This document shows, one piece after another, positions 55,494 to 64,000 of a stretch of 64,000 bases of DNA (the stretch's first letter is position 1; every line of letters begins with the position of its first letter). Below the pieces are notes generated by a model that saw only the letters and a list, made by a program, of their open reading frames with translations, was not told the DNA's origin and did no database searches. The stretch is taken from assembly GCF_900098925.1 (NCBI RefSeq), contig NZ_LT622360.1, positions 635,136 through 699,135 on the forward strand, given 5' to 3'. Position numbers and translations under genes: made by a program. Source of the DNA: Bacillus massiliglaciei. GTDB lineage: Bacteria; Bacillota; Bacilli; Bacillales; DSM-1321.

Positions 55494-56396
55494 ATGCTAA
55501 ACGGCATGCAAATCGCTGTAATTGGTGGGGATGCACGTCAGCTGGAAGTGGTCAGAACACTGACAGAGCTTGATGCAAAACTAATATTAGTGGGCTTTGA
55601 GCAGTTGGATCATGCGTTTGCAGGAACCATCAAGGAAAATGTGCAAGATGTACCATTTTCTCAAGTGGACGCCATTATTCTTCCGGTTCGCGGAACAGAT
55701 CAAGACGGAAAAGTAGAAACGATTTTCTCAAGCGAAGAAGTCATACTTACAAAAGAAATGATAACAGCTACCCCTGAACATTGTGTATTTTATTCGGGTA
55801 TCAGCAACCATTATTTAGATGCTCTATTTAAAGAAGCGAATCGGAAACTTGTTTTATTATTTGAGAGAGATGATGTAGCTATTTACAATTCTATTCCGAC
55901 AGTAGAAGGAGCCATCATGATGGCTATACAGCACACAGACTTTACAATCCATGGCTCGAACATTGTAGTGCTGGGCTTAGGGAGGGTTGGTATGAGTGTC
56001 GCCAGGTCTTTTCAGGCACTGGGAGGCAAAGTGAAGGTAGGTGCCAGAAAAAGCGAAGACCTTGCGAGAATTACGGAAATGGCTGCAGAACCTTTCCGCC
56101 TGAAAGATTTAAAGCCGGCAGTGAATAATGCTGATATTGTCATTAACACAATCCCTTATCCTGTGATAAGCGCTGAAGTTATTGCACAGATGCCGGTTCA
56201 TACTTTAATCATCGATCTAGCTTCAAAGCCTGGCGGTACAGATTTTGATTTTGCTGAAAAGCGTGGAATCAAAGCATTGCTTGCACCCAGCCTGCCAGGA
56301 ATCGTCGCCCCGAAGACAGCGGGTAAAATATTAGCCAATGCTTTGGGAGACTTATTACAGGGAGAAGCAAAGAAAAAAAGGGGGAATCCATCATGA
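55494..56396 (+). CDS. dpaA: Dipicolinate synthase subunit A
   Basis: Also called SpoVFA. With DpaB it oxidises dihydrodipicolinate to dipicolinic acid in the mother cell for spore heat resistance. NAD(P)-binding motifs AVIGGDARQLEVVR and VVLGLGRVGMSVARSFQALG; RDDVAIYNSIPTVEGAIMMAIQHTD is family-specific. ATG 55494 follows AAGGTGA; a longer in-frame TTG form is less likely. 300 residues. Overlaps dpaB by four bases. Confidence 0.97.
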   Translation: MLNGMQIAVIGGDARQLEVVRTLTELDAKLILVGFEQLDHAFAGTIKENVQDVPFSQVDAIILPVRGTDQDGKVETIFSSEEVILTKEMITATPEHCVFYSGISNHYLDALFKEANRKLVLLFERDDVAIYNSIPTVEGAIMMAIQHTDFTIHGSNIVVLGLGRVGMSVARSFQALGGKVKVGARKSEDLARITEMAAEPFRLKDLKPAVNNADIVINTIPYPVISAEVIAQMPVHTLIIDLASKPGGTDFDFAEKRGIKALLAPSLPGIVAPKTAGKILANALGDLLQGEAKKKRGNPS

Positions 56397-56986
56397 GCTT
56401 AAATGGCAAGCGGATTGGCTTTGGGTTAACTGGTTCGCACTGTACCTATGATATCGTTTTTCCTGAAATAGAAAGAATTGTGAATGACGGAGCTGAAGTT
56501 ATACCTGTTGTCACTTCCACTGTGAAAAATACGGAAACCCGTTTTGGAAAAGGTGAGGATTGGATTGACAGAATTGAAAAATTGACGGGGCATCATGTCA
56601 TTGATACAATCGTCAAAGCAGAGCCTCTAGGACCGAAGCTGCCGCTGGACTGTATGATCATTGCTCCTATGACCGGCAATTCTATGAGTAAACTTGCCAA
56701 TGCAATGACTGAATCTCCGGTTCTGATGGCAGCAAAAGCAACGATGAGAAATCATCGCCCTGTCGTACTCGGGATTTCTACCAATGATGCCCTTGGCCTG
56801 AATGGGATGAATTTGATGCGTCTTATGGGTGCTAAGGATCTTTATTTTGTGCCTTACGGCCAGGATGATCCTTTTAATAAACCAAATTCAATGGTAGCAA
56901 GGATGAGTCTGATATATGATACGGTGATTTCCGCATTAGAGGGAAAACAGCTTCAGCCTGTTATTATTGAAAGGTACAAAGATTGA
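56393..56986 (+). CDS. dpaB: Dipicolinate synthase subunit B
   Basis: Also called SpoVFB. Flavoprotein-family (Rossmann-like) partner of DpaA: RIGFGLTGSHCTYD at the N-terminus and CMIIAPMTGNSMSKLANAMT in the middle. 197 residues; AAAGGGGG upstream of the ATG. Confidence 0.97.
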   Translation: MSLNGKRIGFGLTGSHCTYDIVFPEIERIVNDGAEVIPVVTSTVKNTETRFGKGEDWIDRIEKLTGHHVIDTIVKAEPLGPKLPLDCMIIAPMTGNSMSKLANAMTESPVLMAAKATMRNHRPVVLGISTNDALGLNGMNLMRLMGAKDLYFVPYGQDDPFNKPNSMVARMSLIYDTVISALEGKQLQPVIIERYKD

Positions 56987-57167
56987 AGCCTTAGAAAGGC
57001 AGCCTTTGACAATTTTTCTGTAATTAAATGGATTATACGGAGCCCTTGCGGAATATTTCGTAAAAGATTGTTTCTTTAACACATGAATATGATAAAATAA
57101 ATGATATTCCAATAGCAATTTAGACTATATAATATAAAAAACAGAGATTGAAAAGGGGTTTGGACAA

Positions 57168-58223
57168 ATGACAGAGACACTGGGTTTGAATATTGCGGTT
57201 GTAGGAGCGACCGGAGCAGTAGGGCAGCAAATGATTTCTACTCTTGAAGGAAGGGACCTGCCGATTAAGAAGATTTTATTCTTATCTTCAGCCCGTTCTG
57301 CCGGTACTAAAGTTACTTTCAAGGGGAAAGAAATCACAGTTCAGGAGGCAAAGCCTGAAAGCTTTGAAGGCATCGATATCGCATTATTCAGCGCCGGTGG
57401 CAGCGTGTCCAAAGCACTTGCGCCTGAAGCCGTAAAAAGAGGTGCAATTGTTGTTGACAACACAAGTGCCTTCCGGATGGATCCGGATGTACCGCTTGTT
57501 GTACCGGAAGTGAATGAAGAAGATTTAAGAAACCATAACGGCATTATCGCAAATCCTAACTGTTCAACGATTCAAATGGTTGCAGCTTTGGAGCCGATTC
57601 GTCAGGCGTATGGCTTGAAAAAAGTAGTCGTGTCTACTTATCAGGCTGTGTCTGGTGCAGGGGCAGCCGCCATTTCTGAATTAGAAACACAGGCAAGAGA
57701 CTTGCTTGACAGGAAAGAAATAAAGACAGAGATTCTTCCAGTCAAAGGCGGGGAAAAGCATTATCAAATTGCTTTTAACGTGATTCCTCAAATTGATAAG
57801 TTTGAAGATAATGGCTTTACATTTGAGGAAATGAAAATGATAAATGAAACAAAGAAAATTATGCATATGCCTGAATTGTCTGTAGCGGCTACGTGTGTTA
57901 GACTTCCTGTAGTAACTGGGCATTCTGAATCTGTGTATATTGAAATAGAAAATGACGGAGTTCTTGCATCAGATATCCAAGGACTGATGCAAAAAGCGCC
58001 GGGAGTTGTGCTTGAAGATGATCCAGCCAACCAGATCTATCCGATGCCTGCTGCTTCTGTAGGGAAAAATGATGTCTTTGTCGGCCGCATCAGAAAAGAT
58101 TTAGACGAAGCGAAAGGTTTCCATCTATGGGTCGTTTCAGACAATCTATTAAAAGGTGCAGCATGGAACTCGGTTCAGATTGCAGAGAGCCTGCTGAAAT
58201 TAGGGTTAGTTACTGTAAAATAA
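57168..58223 (+). CDS. asd: Aspartate-semialdehyde dehydrogenase
   Basis: Reduces aspartyl phosphate to the semialdehyde, the branch point for Lys/DAP, Thr, Met and dipicolinate. NADP fold [20 protein letters not shown]; catalytic Cys132 in [11 protein letters not shown]; His-containing [16 protein letters not shown]. 351 residues. AAAAGGGG upstream of the ATG. Neighbouring dpaAB, dapG and dapA use its product. Confidence 0.98.
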   Translation: MTETLGLNIAVVGATGAVGQQMISTLEGRDLPIKKILFLSSARSAGTKVTFKGKEITVQEAKPESFEGIDIALFSAGGSVSKALAPEAVKRGAIVVDNTSAFRMDPDVPLVVPEVNEEDLRNHNGIIANPNCSTIQMVAALEPIRQAYGLKKVVVSTYQAVSGAGAAAISELETQARDLLDRKEIKTEILPVKGGEKHYQIAFNVIPQIDKFEDNGFTFEEMKMINETKKIMHMPELSVAATCVRLPVVTGHSESVYIEIENDGVLASDIQGLMQKAPGVVLEDDPANQIYPMPAASVGKNDVFVGRIRKDLDEAKGFHLWVVSDNLLKGAAWNSVQIAESLLKLGLVTVK

Positions 58224-58308
58224 TTGGATTCTGTTTACTTCGTATACAGAGTAAGATCGGTCAGCAGTCTTATTATGGATTGCTGGCTTAAATTTGAGGT
58301 GTGTAATT

Positions 58309-59529
58309 ATGAAAATCATCGTTCAGAAATTCGGCGGAACTTCTGTTCGTGACGAAGAAAGCAGACGGCATGCTAAACGGCATATTGAACATGCTTTAAA
58401 GGATGGATACAAAGTTGTTGCAGTTGTATCTGCCATGGGAAGAAAAGGGGATCCATATGCAACGGATACTCTCCTCTCTCTTATAGACGGAGGAAATCTT
58501 TCTAAAAGAGAAGTGGATTTATTAATGTCAGTGGGAGAAACCGTTTCTTCTGTGGTTTTCACTGATATGCTGCTGCAGGAAGGGCTGAAGGCGACGGCAT
58601 ACACAGGAGCACAGGCCGGTTTCCTTACAAGCAAGGAACATTCCAACGCTAAAATTATTGAGATGAAATGCGACCGTCTTCTGAAAGAGCTTGAAGTGAA
58701 TGACGTAGTAGTAGTCACTGGTTTTCAAGGTGCAGCCAAGAACGGTGACATCACTACACTGGGCCGCGGCGGAAGCGATACCTCTGCTGCAGCTTTAGGA
58801 GCTGCTCTGCAGGCAGAGGTCGTTGATATTTTTACAGATGTGGAAGGGATCATGACGGCGGATCCGAGAGTTGCTGAGCATGCCAGACCGCTAAAAGTTG
58901 TTTCCTACACAGAAGTCTGTAATATGGCCTATCAGGGAGCAAAGGTTATTCATCCCCGGGCAGTGGAGATTGCCATGCAGGCAAAAATCCCGATCCGTAT
59001 ACGTTCCACTTATAGTGACGGTTTGGGCACATTAGTGACCAGTGTTAATAAAGGGAGCGAAGGAACCGACATTAAAGAGCGCTTAGTAACCGGTATTGCT
59101 CACGTTCCCAATGTCACACAGATTAAAGTCAGCGCTAAAAAAGAACAATATAATCTGCAGGCAGAAGTTTTTAAAGCAATGGCCAATGCTTCTATTTCAG
59201 TAGATTTTATCAATATTTCACCAAATGGTGTGATTTATACGGTCAGCCACGATAAGACCGCACTGGCTATTGATATATTAAAAGAAATGGGCTATACACC
59301 TGTAATTGAGGAAAACTGCGCCAAAGTTTCCGTTGTAGGCGCAGGGATGACAGGCGCTCCAGGTGTGGCTGCAAAGATTGTGACTGCCTTATCAGAAAAT
59401 GGAATCGGCATTTTACAGTCTGCGGACAGCCATACAACAATTTGGGTGCTGGTAAAAGAACAGGACTTAGTTAAAGCGGTTAATTCTTTGCATGATGCTT
59501 TTAATCTTCATGTAGAAAGCGCAGAATGA
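58309..59529 (+). CDS. dapG: Aspartokinase I (DapG)
   Basis: Phosphorylates aspartate. VQKFGGTSVRDEESRR at the N-terminus, GRGGSDTSAAALGAALQAEV in the kinase core, and two C-terminal ACT domains. In B. subtilis this isozyme is inhibited by diaminopimelate and serves cell-wall and spore synthesis. ATG 58309 follows GAGGTG; the TTG further up is not conserved. No lysine riboswitch upstream, as for B. subtilis dapG. 406 residues. Confidence 0.96.
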   Translation: MKIIVQKFGGTSVRDEESRRHAKRHIEHALKDGYKVVAVVSAMGRKGDPYATDTLLSLIDGGNLSKREVDLLMSVGETVSSVVFTDMLLQEGLKATAYTGAQAGFLTSKEHSNAKIIEMKCDRLLKELEVNDVVVVTGFQGAAKNGDITTLGRGGSDTSAAALGAALQAEVVDIFTDVEGIMTADPRVAEHARPLKVVSYTEVCNMAYQGAKVIHPRAVEIAMQAKIPIRIRSTYSDGLGTLVTSVNKGSEGTDIKERLVTGIAHVPNVTQIKVSAKKEQYNLQAEVFKAMANASISVDFINISPNGVIYTVSHDKTALAIDILKEMGYTPVIEENCAKVSVVGAGMTGAPGVAAKIVTALSENGIGILQSADSHTTIWVLVKEQDLVKAVNSLHDAFNLHVESAE

Positions 59530-59561
59530 ATTCTAAAATATGCTGTTTAAGAGGTGTTAAT

Positions 59562-60434
59562 ATGATTTTCGGTAGAGTTTCAACGGCAATGGTTACCCCT
59601 TTTGATAGTAAAGGGAATGTGGATTTTCAAAAAACGACTACACTTGTCAATTATTTAATTGAGAATGGAACTGATTCTGTTGTATTAGCTGGTACAACAG
59701 GTGAATCACCAACGCTCTCAACAGAAGAAAAACTTGCTCTTTTACGCCATGTTGTAAAGGTTGTCGATAAAAGAATTCCCGTCATCATGGGAACAGGAAG
59801 CAATAACACGTATGCTTCTATCGAATTAACGAAAAAGGCTGAAGAAAATGGTGCAGATGCAGTTATGCTTGTTGCCCCATACTATAATAGAACAAACCAG
59901 GAAGGATTATTCCAGCATTTCAAAACGGTTGCTGAAAGTACAAAACTTCCGGTTATGCTCTATAATATTCCTGGAAGATCCTCGGTTAATATTGAGCCTG
60001 AGACGATCATCGAACTTTCTAAGATTGAAAATATTGTTGCTGTAAAAGAAGCAGGCGGCAATTTGAGTGCAATGACACAAATTATTGCAGAAACAGAAGA
60101 TGACTTTATTCTCTACAGCGGGGATGATGGTCTTGCTCTTCCTGTTCTTGCGATAGGAGGCGCGGGTGTTATTTCTGTGGCATCTCATGTAGCCGGGAAT
60201 GAACTTCAGGAGATGATTGCGGCATTTACAAGCGGAAACCTGAAAGAAGCGGCAGAATTGCATCAAAAACTCCTTCCTTTATTCAAAGGCCTGTTTGCGG
60301 CTCCGAGTCCTGCCCCTGTAAAGACCGCCCTGCAATTAAAGGGAATTGATGTAGGGTCAGTTAGGCTTCCGATTGTGCCATTGACAGAAGGCGAACGCAC
60401 CGCTTTAACTGAAATTTTAAAGCAATATTCTTAA
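59562..60434 (+). CDS. dapA: 4-hydroxy-tetrahydrodipicolinate synthase
   Basis: Condenses pyruvate with aspartate semialdehyde, first step of DAP and the precursor of dipicolinate. Schiff-base Lys162 (VAVKEAGG), Tyr134 (LYNIPGR) and Thr45-Thr46 (AGTTGESPT) are all present. ATG 59562 follows AAGAGGTG and gives 290 residues as in B. subtilis; the upstream frame overlapping dapG is not conserved. Confidence 0.98.
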   Translation: MIFGRVSTAMVTPFDSKGNVDFQKTTTLVNYLIENGTDSVVLAGTTGESPTLSTEEKLALLRHVVKVVDKRIPVIMGTGSNNTYASIELTKKAEENGADAVMLVAPYYNRTNQEGLFQHFKTVAESTKLPVMLYNIPGRSSVNIEPETIIELSKIENIVAVKEAGGNLSAMTQIIAETEDDFILYSGDDGLALPVLAIGGAGVISVASHVAGNELQEMIAAFTSGNLKEAAELHQKLLPLFKGLFAAPSPAPVKTALQLKGIDVGSVRLPIVPLTEGERTALTEILKQYS

Positions 60435-60510
60435 ATAAGATAGGAAGCAGCTACATATAAAATCTGCTTGCCTTGACTGGATAAAAGGATCAATCCATGC
60501 GATAGGTATC

Positions 60511-60559
60511 AGAGTGTAGACAAACTTGAGTTTTTCGAGTTTGCCTACACTCTTTTTTC
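60511..60559 (+). terminator. Intrinsic terminator of asd-dapG-dapA
   Basis: AGAGTGTAGACAAACT pairs with AGTTTGCCTACACTCT with one mismatch, loop TGAGTTTTTCG, followed by TTTTT. Confidence 0.92.
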
Positions 60560-60665
60560 TTTTAAATATGTAAATAATTGTTTCCTTCGCTGGAGCCGCC
60601 GCTTTCCAATCTACTTTAATTAAAGGAACAGTAATTTTTTCGAAATGATGTAATTCAACGAAAAA

Positions 60666-60708
60666 TGACAAAAGTCACCGATGATGATCATCTTTTTGCC
60701 TTTTGTCA
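60666..60708. repeat. Interrupted inverted repeat in the dapA-rnjB gap
   Basis: TGACAAAAG (60666-60674) and CTTTTGTCA (60700-60708) are perfect complements and enclose a second inverted repeat GATGATGATCATC. No T-run follows. Confidence 0.7.
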
Positions 60709-60711
60709 ACA

Positions 60712-60843
60712 ATGGCGGCCACTCCATACGATTGGCTTTATTATCATACTAAAGAAGCGTATGAAACTTTCAAAAATCCAGACTTCCTCTCAGATCTTAA
60801 TCAGTCAGGCACAGAAAAAGATTCTTTTGTCCTCTTTCAATAG
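60712..60843 (+). other. Unidentified 43-codon frame, possible gene remnant
   Basis: ATG to TAG with a protein-like composition (ATPYDWLYYHTKEAYETFKN, then PDFLSDLNQSGTEKDSFVLF). No Shine-Dalgarno precedes it and an in-frame stop lies 24 bases upstream of the ATG. It is not recognised; it may be the 3' remnant of a lost gene or chance. Confidence 0.25.
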
Positions 60844-60886
60844 ATTCTGTATATTCATAATAATTTCGTCAGTTCTGCAGTATCTG

Positions 60887-60916
60887 TTGTAATCATTTTT
60901 AGTCATCAGGTATAAT
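60887..60916 (+). promoter_or_regulatory. Probable rnjB promoter
   Basis: TTGTAA (60887-60892), 18 bases, TATAAT (60911-60916). It leaves a leader of roughly 140 bases. Confidence 0.6.
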
Positions 60917-61060
60917 GGTTACAATTGGTTTGTACGGGATTATATGAAATTAGTAATTCAATTCAGGTAGAAAGCAATGAAACTAGATAGTAAGTAAATC
61001 TAAAGGCAGCTGAGCTTCTGCTGTTATGCAGCGGACAGCGAGTTTAAGGAGGACGTAAGA

Positions 61061-62725
61061 TTGAGTAGAGAAAATAGAGGCATAAAGATTATCCCGCTTG
61101 GAGGACAAGGGGAACTAGGAAAGAATATGTATGTGGTGGAAGTCGATGAAGATCTATACGTGCTGGAAGCAGGGCTTATGCTTCCGGAAGAGGAAATGCT
61201 CGGCATTGATGCTGTTATTCCGGACATTGCTTTTCTGCAGGAAAACAGGCACCGAGTACGCGGTATTTTTATCAGTCACGGGCATGAAGACCATTTTGGG
61301 GCGCTCTCTTATATTTTAAAGCATTTAAAAGCACCGGTTTATGGTACAAAATTAACGCTTGCTTTAATAAAGGCAAAGCTTAAAGGGGACGGCTTTAATG
61401 GCAGAACAGAATTCATTGAAGTAACGTCTGATTCTCTGCTAAGTTTTCCAAGTGCGGCCGTTTCTTTTTTCCGGACAAATCACAGTATCCCTGATTCAGT
61501 TGGAATTGTCATTCATACTGGAGAAGGTGCCATTGTGTATACAGGTGACTTTAAATTTGATCAGGCGGCTTCAGAATTATACCGGCCTGAAATTGGGAAA
61601 ATGGCTGGCCTTGGGGAAGAAGGAGTTTTTTGTTTATTGTCTGACAGCACAGGAGCAGAACAGCCAGGTTATACACCTTCTGAAGCCATTATTGCTAAGA
61701 ATATGAAAGATACCTTTTATAAAGCCGAGGGACGTATAATCGCAGCTTGTTTTGCTTCAAGCCTTAACAGAATACAGCATGTATTCAATGCTGCAGCAGC
61801 GAGCGGCAGGAAAGTGGCTGTCGTCGGCAAGAGTCTTCAGCGGGTATATGAAACGGCATTGAAGCTTGATTATCTGAAGGTTGAAGAAGATTTAATTGTT
61901 CCTGTACAGGAAATTGAACGTTATGAAGACAAGGAGATTGTGATCTTATCAACGGGTCATCAAGGAGAACCTATTGCTGCCCTGCAAAAAATGGCTAAGC
62001 AGTCCCATCGGCAAGTGACGATCAAAGAGGGAGACACAGTAGTCATTGCGGCTTCACCGCTTCAGGGCGGAGAGCTTACATTGGCAAAAACAATCGATAT
62101 GCTGTACAGGGTGGGAGCGCATGTAGTGACAAACCGTCAGCGTGTCCATGTTACAGGTCATGGAAGCCAGGAAGAACTTAAAATGATGATTAACCTATTA
62201 AGACCAAAATTCTTCATTCCTGTCCATGGTGAATACCGCCATTTATATGCACATGAGAAAGTCGCCATGGAAGCTGGTATACCAAGGGAGAATATTGTAA
62301 TTGCGAGCAAGGGTGACGTCATTGAGGCCAAGAAAGACGGAATTCGAATAGCAGGCAAAGTGCCGTTTGGAAATATTCTGATAGATGGCAGCGGGGTAGG
62401 TGATGTCGGAAATATTGTGCTGCGCGACCGCAGACTTTTATCCCAAGATGGGATTTTAATTGTTGTTGTGACATTAAAAAGGCAGGATAAAAGCATTGTA
62501 GCAGGACCGGAAATGATATCCAGAGGATTTGTGTATGTTCGGGAATCTGAAGGACTTATGGAGGAAGCCTCTGAAAGAGTTACTGCCATCGTTAAGGAAA
62601 ATGGAAGCCGTCAGCCATTTGACTGGGCAACATTGAAGCAGGAAATGCGCGATTCTCTTAACCAGTTCTTTTACGAAAAAACAAAGCGCCGCCCAATGAT
62701 TTTGCCAATTATTATGGAAATATAA
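61061..62725 (+). CDS. rnjB: Ribonuclease J2
   Basis: Metallo-beta-lactamase/beta-CASP RNase, partner of RNase J1 in RNA processing and decay. N-terminal HGHEDH is at residues 73-78; the beta-CASP part (CLLSDSTGAEQPGYTPSE) and VTGHGSQEELKMMINLLRPK, FIPVHGEY follow. In J2 some residues around the site differ from J1 (LEAGLMLPEEEM in place of the usual D-x-G form), in line with its weak activity. TTG start with AAGGAGG; 554 residues, as in B. subtilis. Confidence 0.95.
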   Translation: MSRENRGIKIIPLGGQGELGKNMYVVEVDEDLYVLEAGLMLPEEEMLGIDAVIPDIAFLQENRHRVRGIFISHGHEDHFGALSYILKHLKAPVYGTKLTLALIKAKLKGDGFNGRTEFIEVTSDSLLSFPSAAVSFFRTNHSIPDSVGIVIHTGEGAIVYTGDFKFDQAASELYRPEIGKMAGLGEEGVFCLLSDSTGAEQPGYTPSEAIIAKNMKDTFYKAEGRIIAACFASSLNRIQHVFNAAAASGRKVAVVGKSLQRVYETALKLDYLKVEEDLIVPVQEIERYEDKEIVILSTGHQGEPIAALQKMAKQSHRQVTIKEGDTVVIAASPLQGGELTLAKTIDMLYRVGAHVVTNRQRVHVTGHGSQEELKMMINLLRPKFFIPVHGEYRHLYAHEKVAMEAGIPRENIVIASKGDVIEAKKDGIRIAGKVPFGNILIDGSGVGDVGNIVLRDRRLLSQDGILIVVVTLKRQDKSIVAGPEMISRGFVYVRESEGLMEEASERVTAIVKENGSRQPFDWATLKQEMRDSLNQFFYEKTKRRPMILPIIMEI

Positions 62726-62734
62726 AACTGACGG

Positions 62735-62787
62735 CAAAGCTGATTTTATGGGGGGGGATTTTCCCTTCGATAAAATTGGCTTTTTTT
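62735..62787 (+). terminator. Intrinsic terminator of rnjB
   Basis: AAGCTGATTTTAT pairs with ATAAAATTGGCTT; inside, GGGGG can pair with CCC; seven T's follow. The eight-G run is notable. Confidence 0.8.
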
Positions 62788-62973
62788 ATTCCTATTTGAA
62801 ATCGGAATGAACGGCTGTTTGCTGAAGGTCGGCGTCAGCTTTTTGGAAATGTGCTGTATAGAGAGCTTATGGTCAGTACACCCGGATTTAAGAAATGTCT
62901 TTATCTTTTATAAGAATGAAGTATCCGGCCGGTGACATACTAAAATTACTTAGTGTGGAAAGGGGTTTAGAAA

Positions 62974-63705
62974 ATGGATAAAACACCATTGCCAAATGGA
63001 GGGGATGACCGCCAGGAAGGCAAAAATTCTACCTTGATGGAAAAAATACAGCAGCTTGGCAGTACGAATGTTCCTCAAATGTCCCAGGATTCTAAGATTC
63101 ACTGTTTAACAATCGTTGGACAGATCGAAGGTCATATGCAGCTTCCGCCGCAAAATAAGACAACAAAATATGAGCATGTCATTCCTCAAATTGTAGCAAT
63201 TGAACAAAATCCAAATATAGAAGGACTGCTTGTCATTTTAAATACAGTTGGCGGTGATGTAGAAGCCGGACTGGCGATTGCTGAAATGCTTGCTTCCCTT
63301 TCAAAACCGACCGTGTCGATTGTCCTTGGGGGAGGCCATTCCATCGGGGTCCCCATTGCTGTTTCTTGCGATTATAGCTATATAGCAGGAACGGCCACCA
63401 TGACCATTCATCCAATTCGCCTGACCGGCCTTGTGATTGGAGTTCCGCAAACCTTTGAATACTTGGATAAAATGCAGGACAGAGTGATTAAGTTTGTTAC
63501 AGATCATTCTCAAGTGTCCGAAGAAAGCTTTAAAGAACTGATGTTTGCCAAAGGCAATTTAACAAGGGATATCGGAACAAATGTGGTAGGAACAGAAGCT
63601 GTAAAAGAAGGGATTATTGACGAAGTGGGCGGAGTCGGGCAGGCCATCAGAAAATTGAATGAACTGATGAATGTCAAGAATGATGAGGAGGGACTGCTTC
63701 AATGA
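62974..63705 (+). CDS. tepA: ClpP-like serine protease TepA (YmfB)
   Basis: ClpP-family cytoplasmic protease; named for an effect on protein translocation and studied for spore-protein turnover. The nucleophile region [20 protein letters not shown], the oxyanion-strand [17 protein letters not shown] and the His-containing [10 protein letters not shown] are present. 243 residues. Overlaps ylzJ by four bases. Confidence 0.94.
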   Translation: MDKTPLPNGGDDRQEGKNSTLMEKIQQLGSTNVPQMSQDSKIHCLTIVGQIEGHMQLPPQNKTTKYEHVIPQIVAIEQNPNIEGLLVILNTVGGDVEAGLAIAEMLASLSKPTVSIVLGGGHSIGVPIAVSCDYSYIAGTATMTIHPIRLTGLVIGVPQTFEYLDKMQDRVIKFVTDHSQVSEESFKELMFAKGNLTRDIGTNVVGTEAVKEGIIDEVGGVGQAIRKLNELMNVKNDEEGLLQ

Positions 63706-63920
63706 CGCTGTATACGATCATACCTGAGGAAATGATTTTTGAGGATCAGCCGGAGATGCGGCAGAATTTATTTGAAATTCAGCTGGGCGGTATACCTGTT
63801 CAGGTAGAACATGATGGCGGCCAGTCTCTTCGGATTGAACGCATATTAAGCACAGACCCGGCAGATTTCCTGCATCACCATATTCAGCCTGGAAAAACGA
63901 TTCCATTGTTTTATTCATGA
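63702..63920 (+). CDS. ylzJ: YlzJ-like protein
   Basis: 72-residue protein ([40 protein letters not shown]) of unknown function, conserved between tepA and spoIIIE in bacilli. Coupled to tepA through ATGA overlap. Confidence 0.88.
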   Translation: MTLYTIIPEEMIFEDQPEMRQNLFEIQLGGIPVQVEHDGGQSLRIERILSTDPADFLHHHIQPGKTIPLFYS

Positions 63921-63952
63921 AAATAGAAAATAAGTCCAACTGAGCTAAAATA

Positions 63953-63961
63953 TGATATAAT
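63953..63961 (+). promoter_or_regulatory. Extended -10 near the window end
   Basis: TGATATAAT with no clear -35. It may drive the next gene (spoIIIE/ftsK by synteny, outside the window), but a hairpin follows only about 20 bases later. Confidence 0.4.
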
Positions 63962-63977
63962 GAACAAAATCGAAAAC

Positions 63978-64000
63978 AGCAGCCGTTCGGCTGCTTTCTT
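63978..64000 (+). terminator. Terminator of tepA-ylzJ at the window edge
   Basis: AGCAGCC-GTTC-GGCTGCT followed by TTCTT; the U-tract is cut by the window end. Confidence 0.6.

Larger units (their letters stand above)
60560..61060 (+). other. Intergenic region dapA-rnjB
   Basis: About 500 bases without a recognisable gene. It contains a long interrupted hairpin (60666-60708), a 43-codon protein-like frame at 60712-60843, a minus-strand frame starting at 60671, and the rnjB promoter near 60887-60916. Confidence 0.6.

Noticed and set aside
58224-58308. Lysine riboswitch before dapG, or in front of asd
   Set aside because: The 85-base spacer is too short for an L-box, and the asd upstream region shows no L-box core.

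Overview
The window is a stretch of Bacillaceae chromosome. Gene order follows Bacillus subtilis without a break, from inside fliF of the fla/che operon to just short of spoIIIE/ftsK. An endospore former is indicated by the dipicolinate synthase genes dpaA/dpaB, ymxH and tepA. Peritrichous Bacillus-type motility is indicated by FliY, CheC, CheD, SigD, SwrB and a SwrD-like protein. Codon use is A/T-leaning. All genes lie on the + strand, many overlap at ATGA-type junctions, and TTG or GTG starts are common. No tRNA, rRNA, CRISPR array or prophage was seen.

Region 1 (1-25511): the downstream two thirds of the fla/che operon. It encodes the MS ring and C ring (FliF, FliG, FliM, FliY), the export ATPase complex (FliH, FliI, FliJ), hook building (FliK, FlgD, FlgE), the stator-linked proteins FliL and SwrD, the export gate (FliO, FliP, FliQ, FliR, FlhB, FlhA), the positioning GTPase/ATPase pair FlhF/FlhG, the chemotaxis set (CheY, CheB, CheA, CheW, CheC, CheD) and sigma-D. 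It ends at an intrinsic terminator.

Region 2 (25512-36207): swrB, then rpsB-tsf (each with its own terminator), pyrH-frr, and the envelope/isoprenoid run uppS-cdsA-dxr-rasP, then proS. Region 3 (36208-50975): polC with a structured leader, the nusA-infB operon (rimP, nusA, rnpM, ylxQ, infB, ylxP, rbfA, truB, ribF), rpsO and pnp. Region 4 (50976-64000): the deacetylase-like ylxY, the peptidase mlpA, an intact ISL3-family insertion sequence, ymxH, dpaAB, asd-dapG-dapA (aspartate-semialdehyde to dipicolinate and diaminopimelate), rnjB, tepA and ylzJ.

Most of the window is conserved core. The departures are: (a) FliK carries three tandem hook-length-control domains, two of them about 98% identical in DNA, so it is a recently expanded fliK; (b) a complete ISL3-type element sits exactly in the U-tract of the mlpA terminator, has duplicated that U-tract as an 8-bp target repeat, and has a stem overlapping its transposase start; (c) the swrD-like gene has no ATG/GTG/TTG start, and a hairpin lies between the Shine-Dalgarno and the probable ATA start; (d) unexplained repeats and RNA-like structures precede proS and polC; (e) a 626-bp dapA-rnjB gap holds small protein-like reading frames. 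No wholly new multi-gene system was found.
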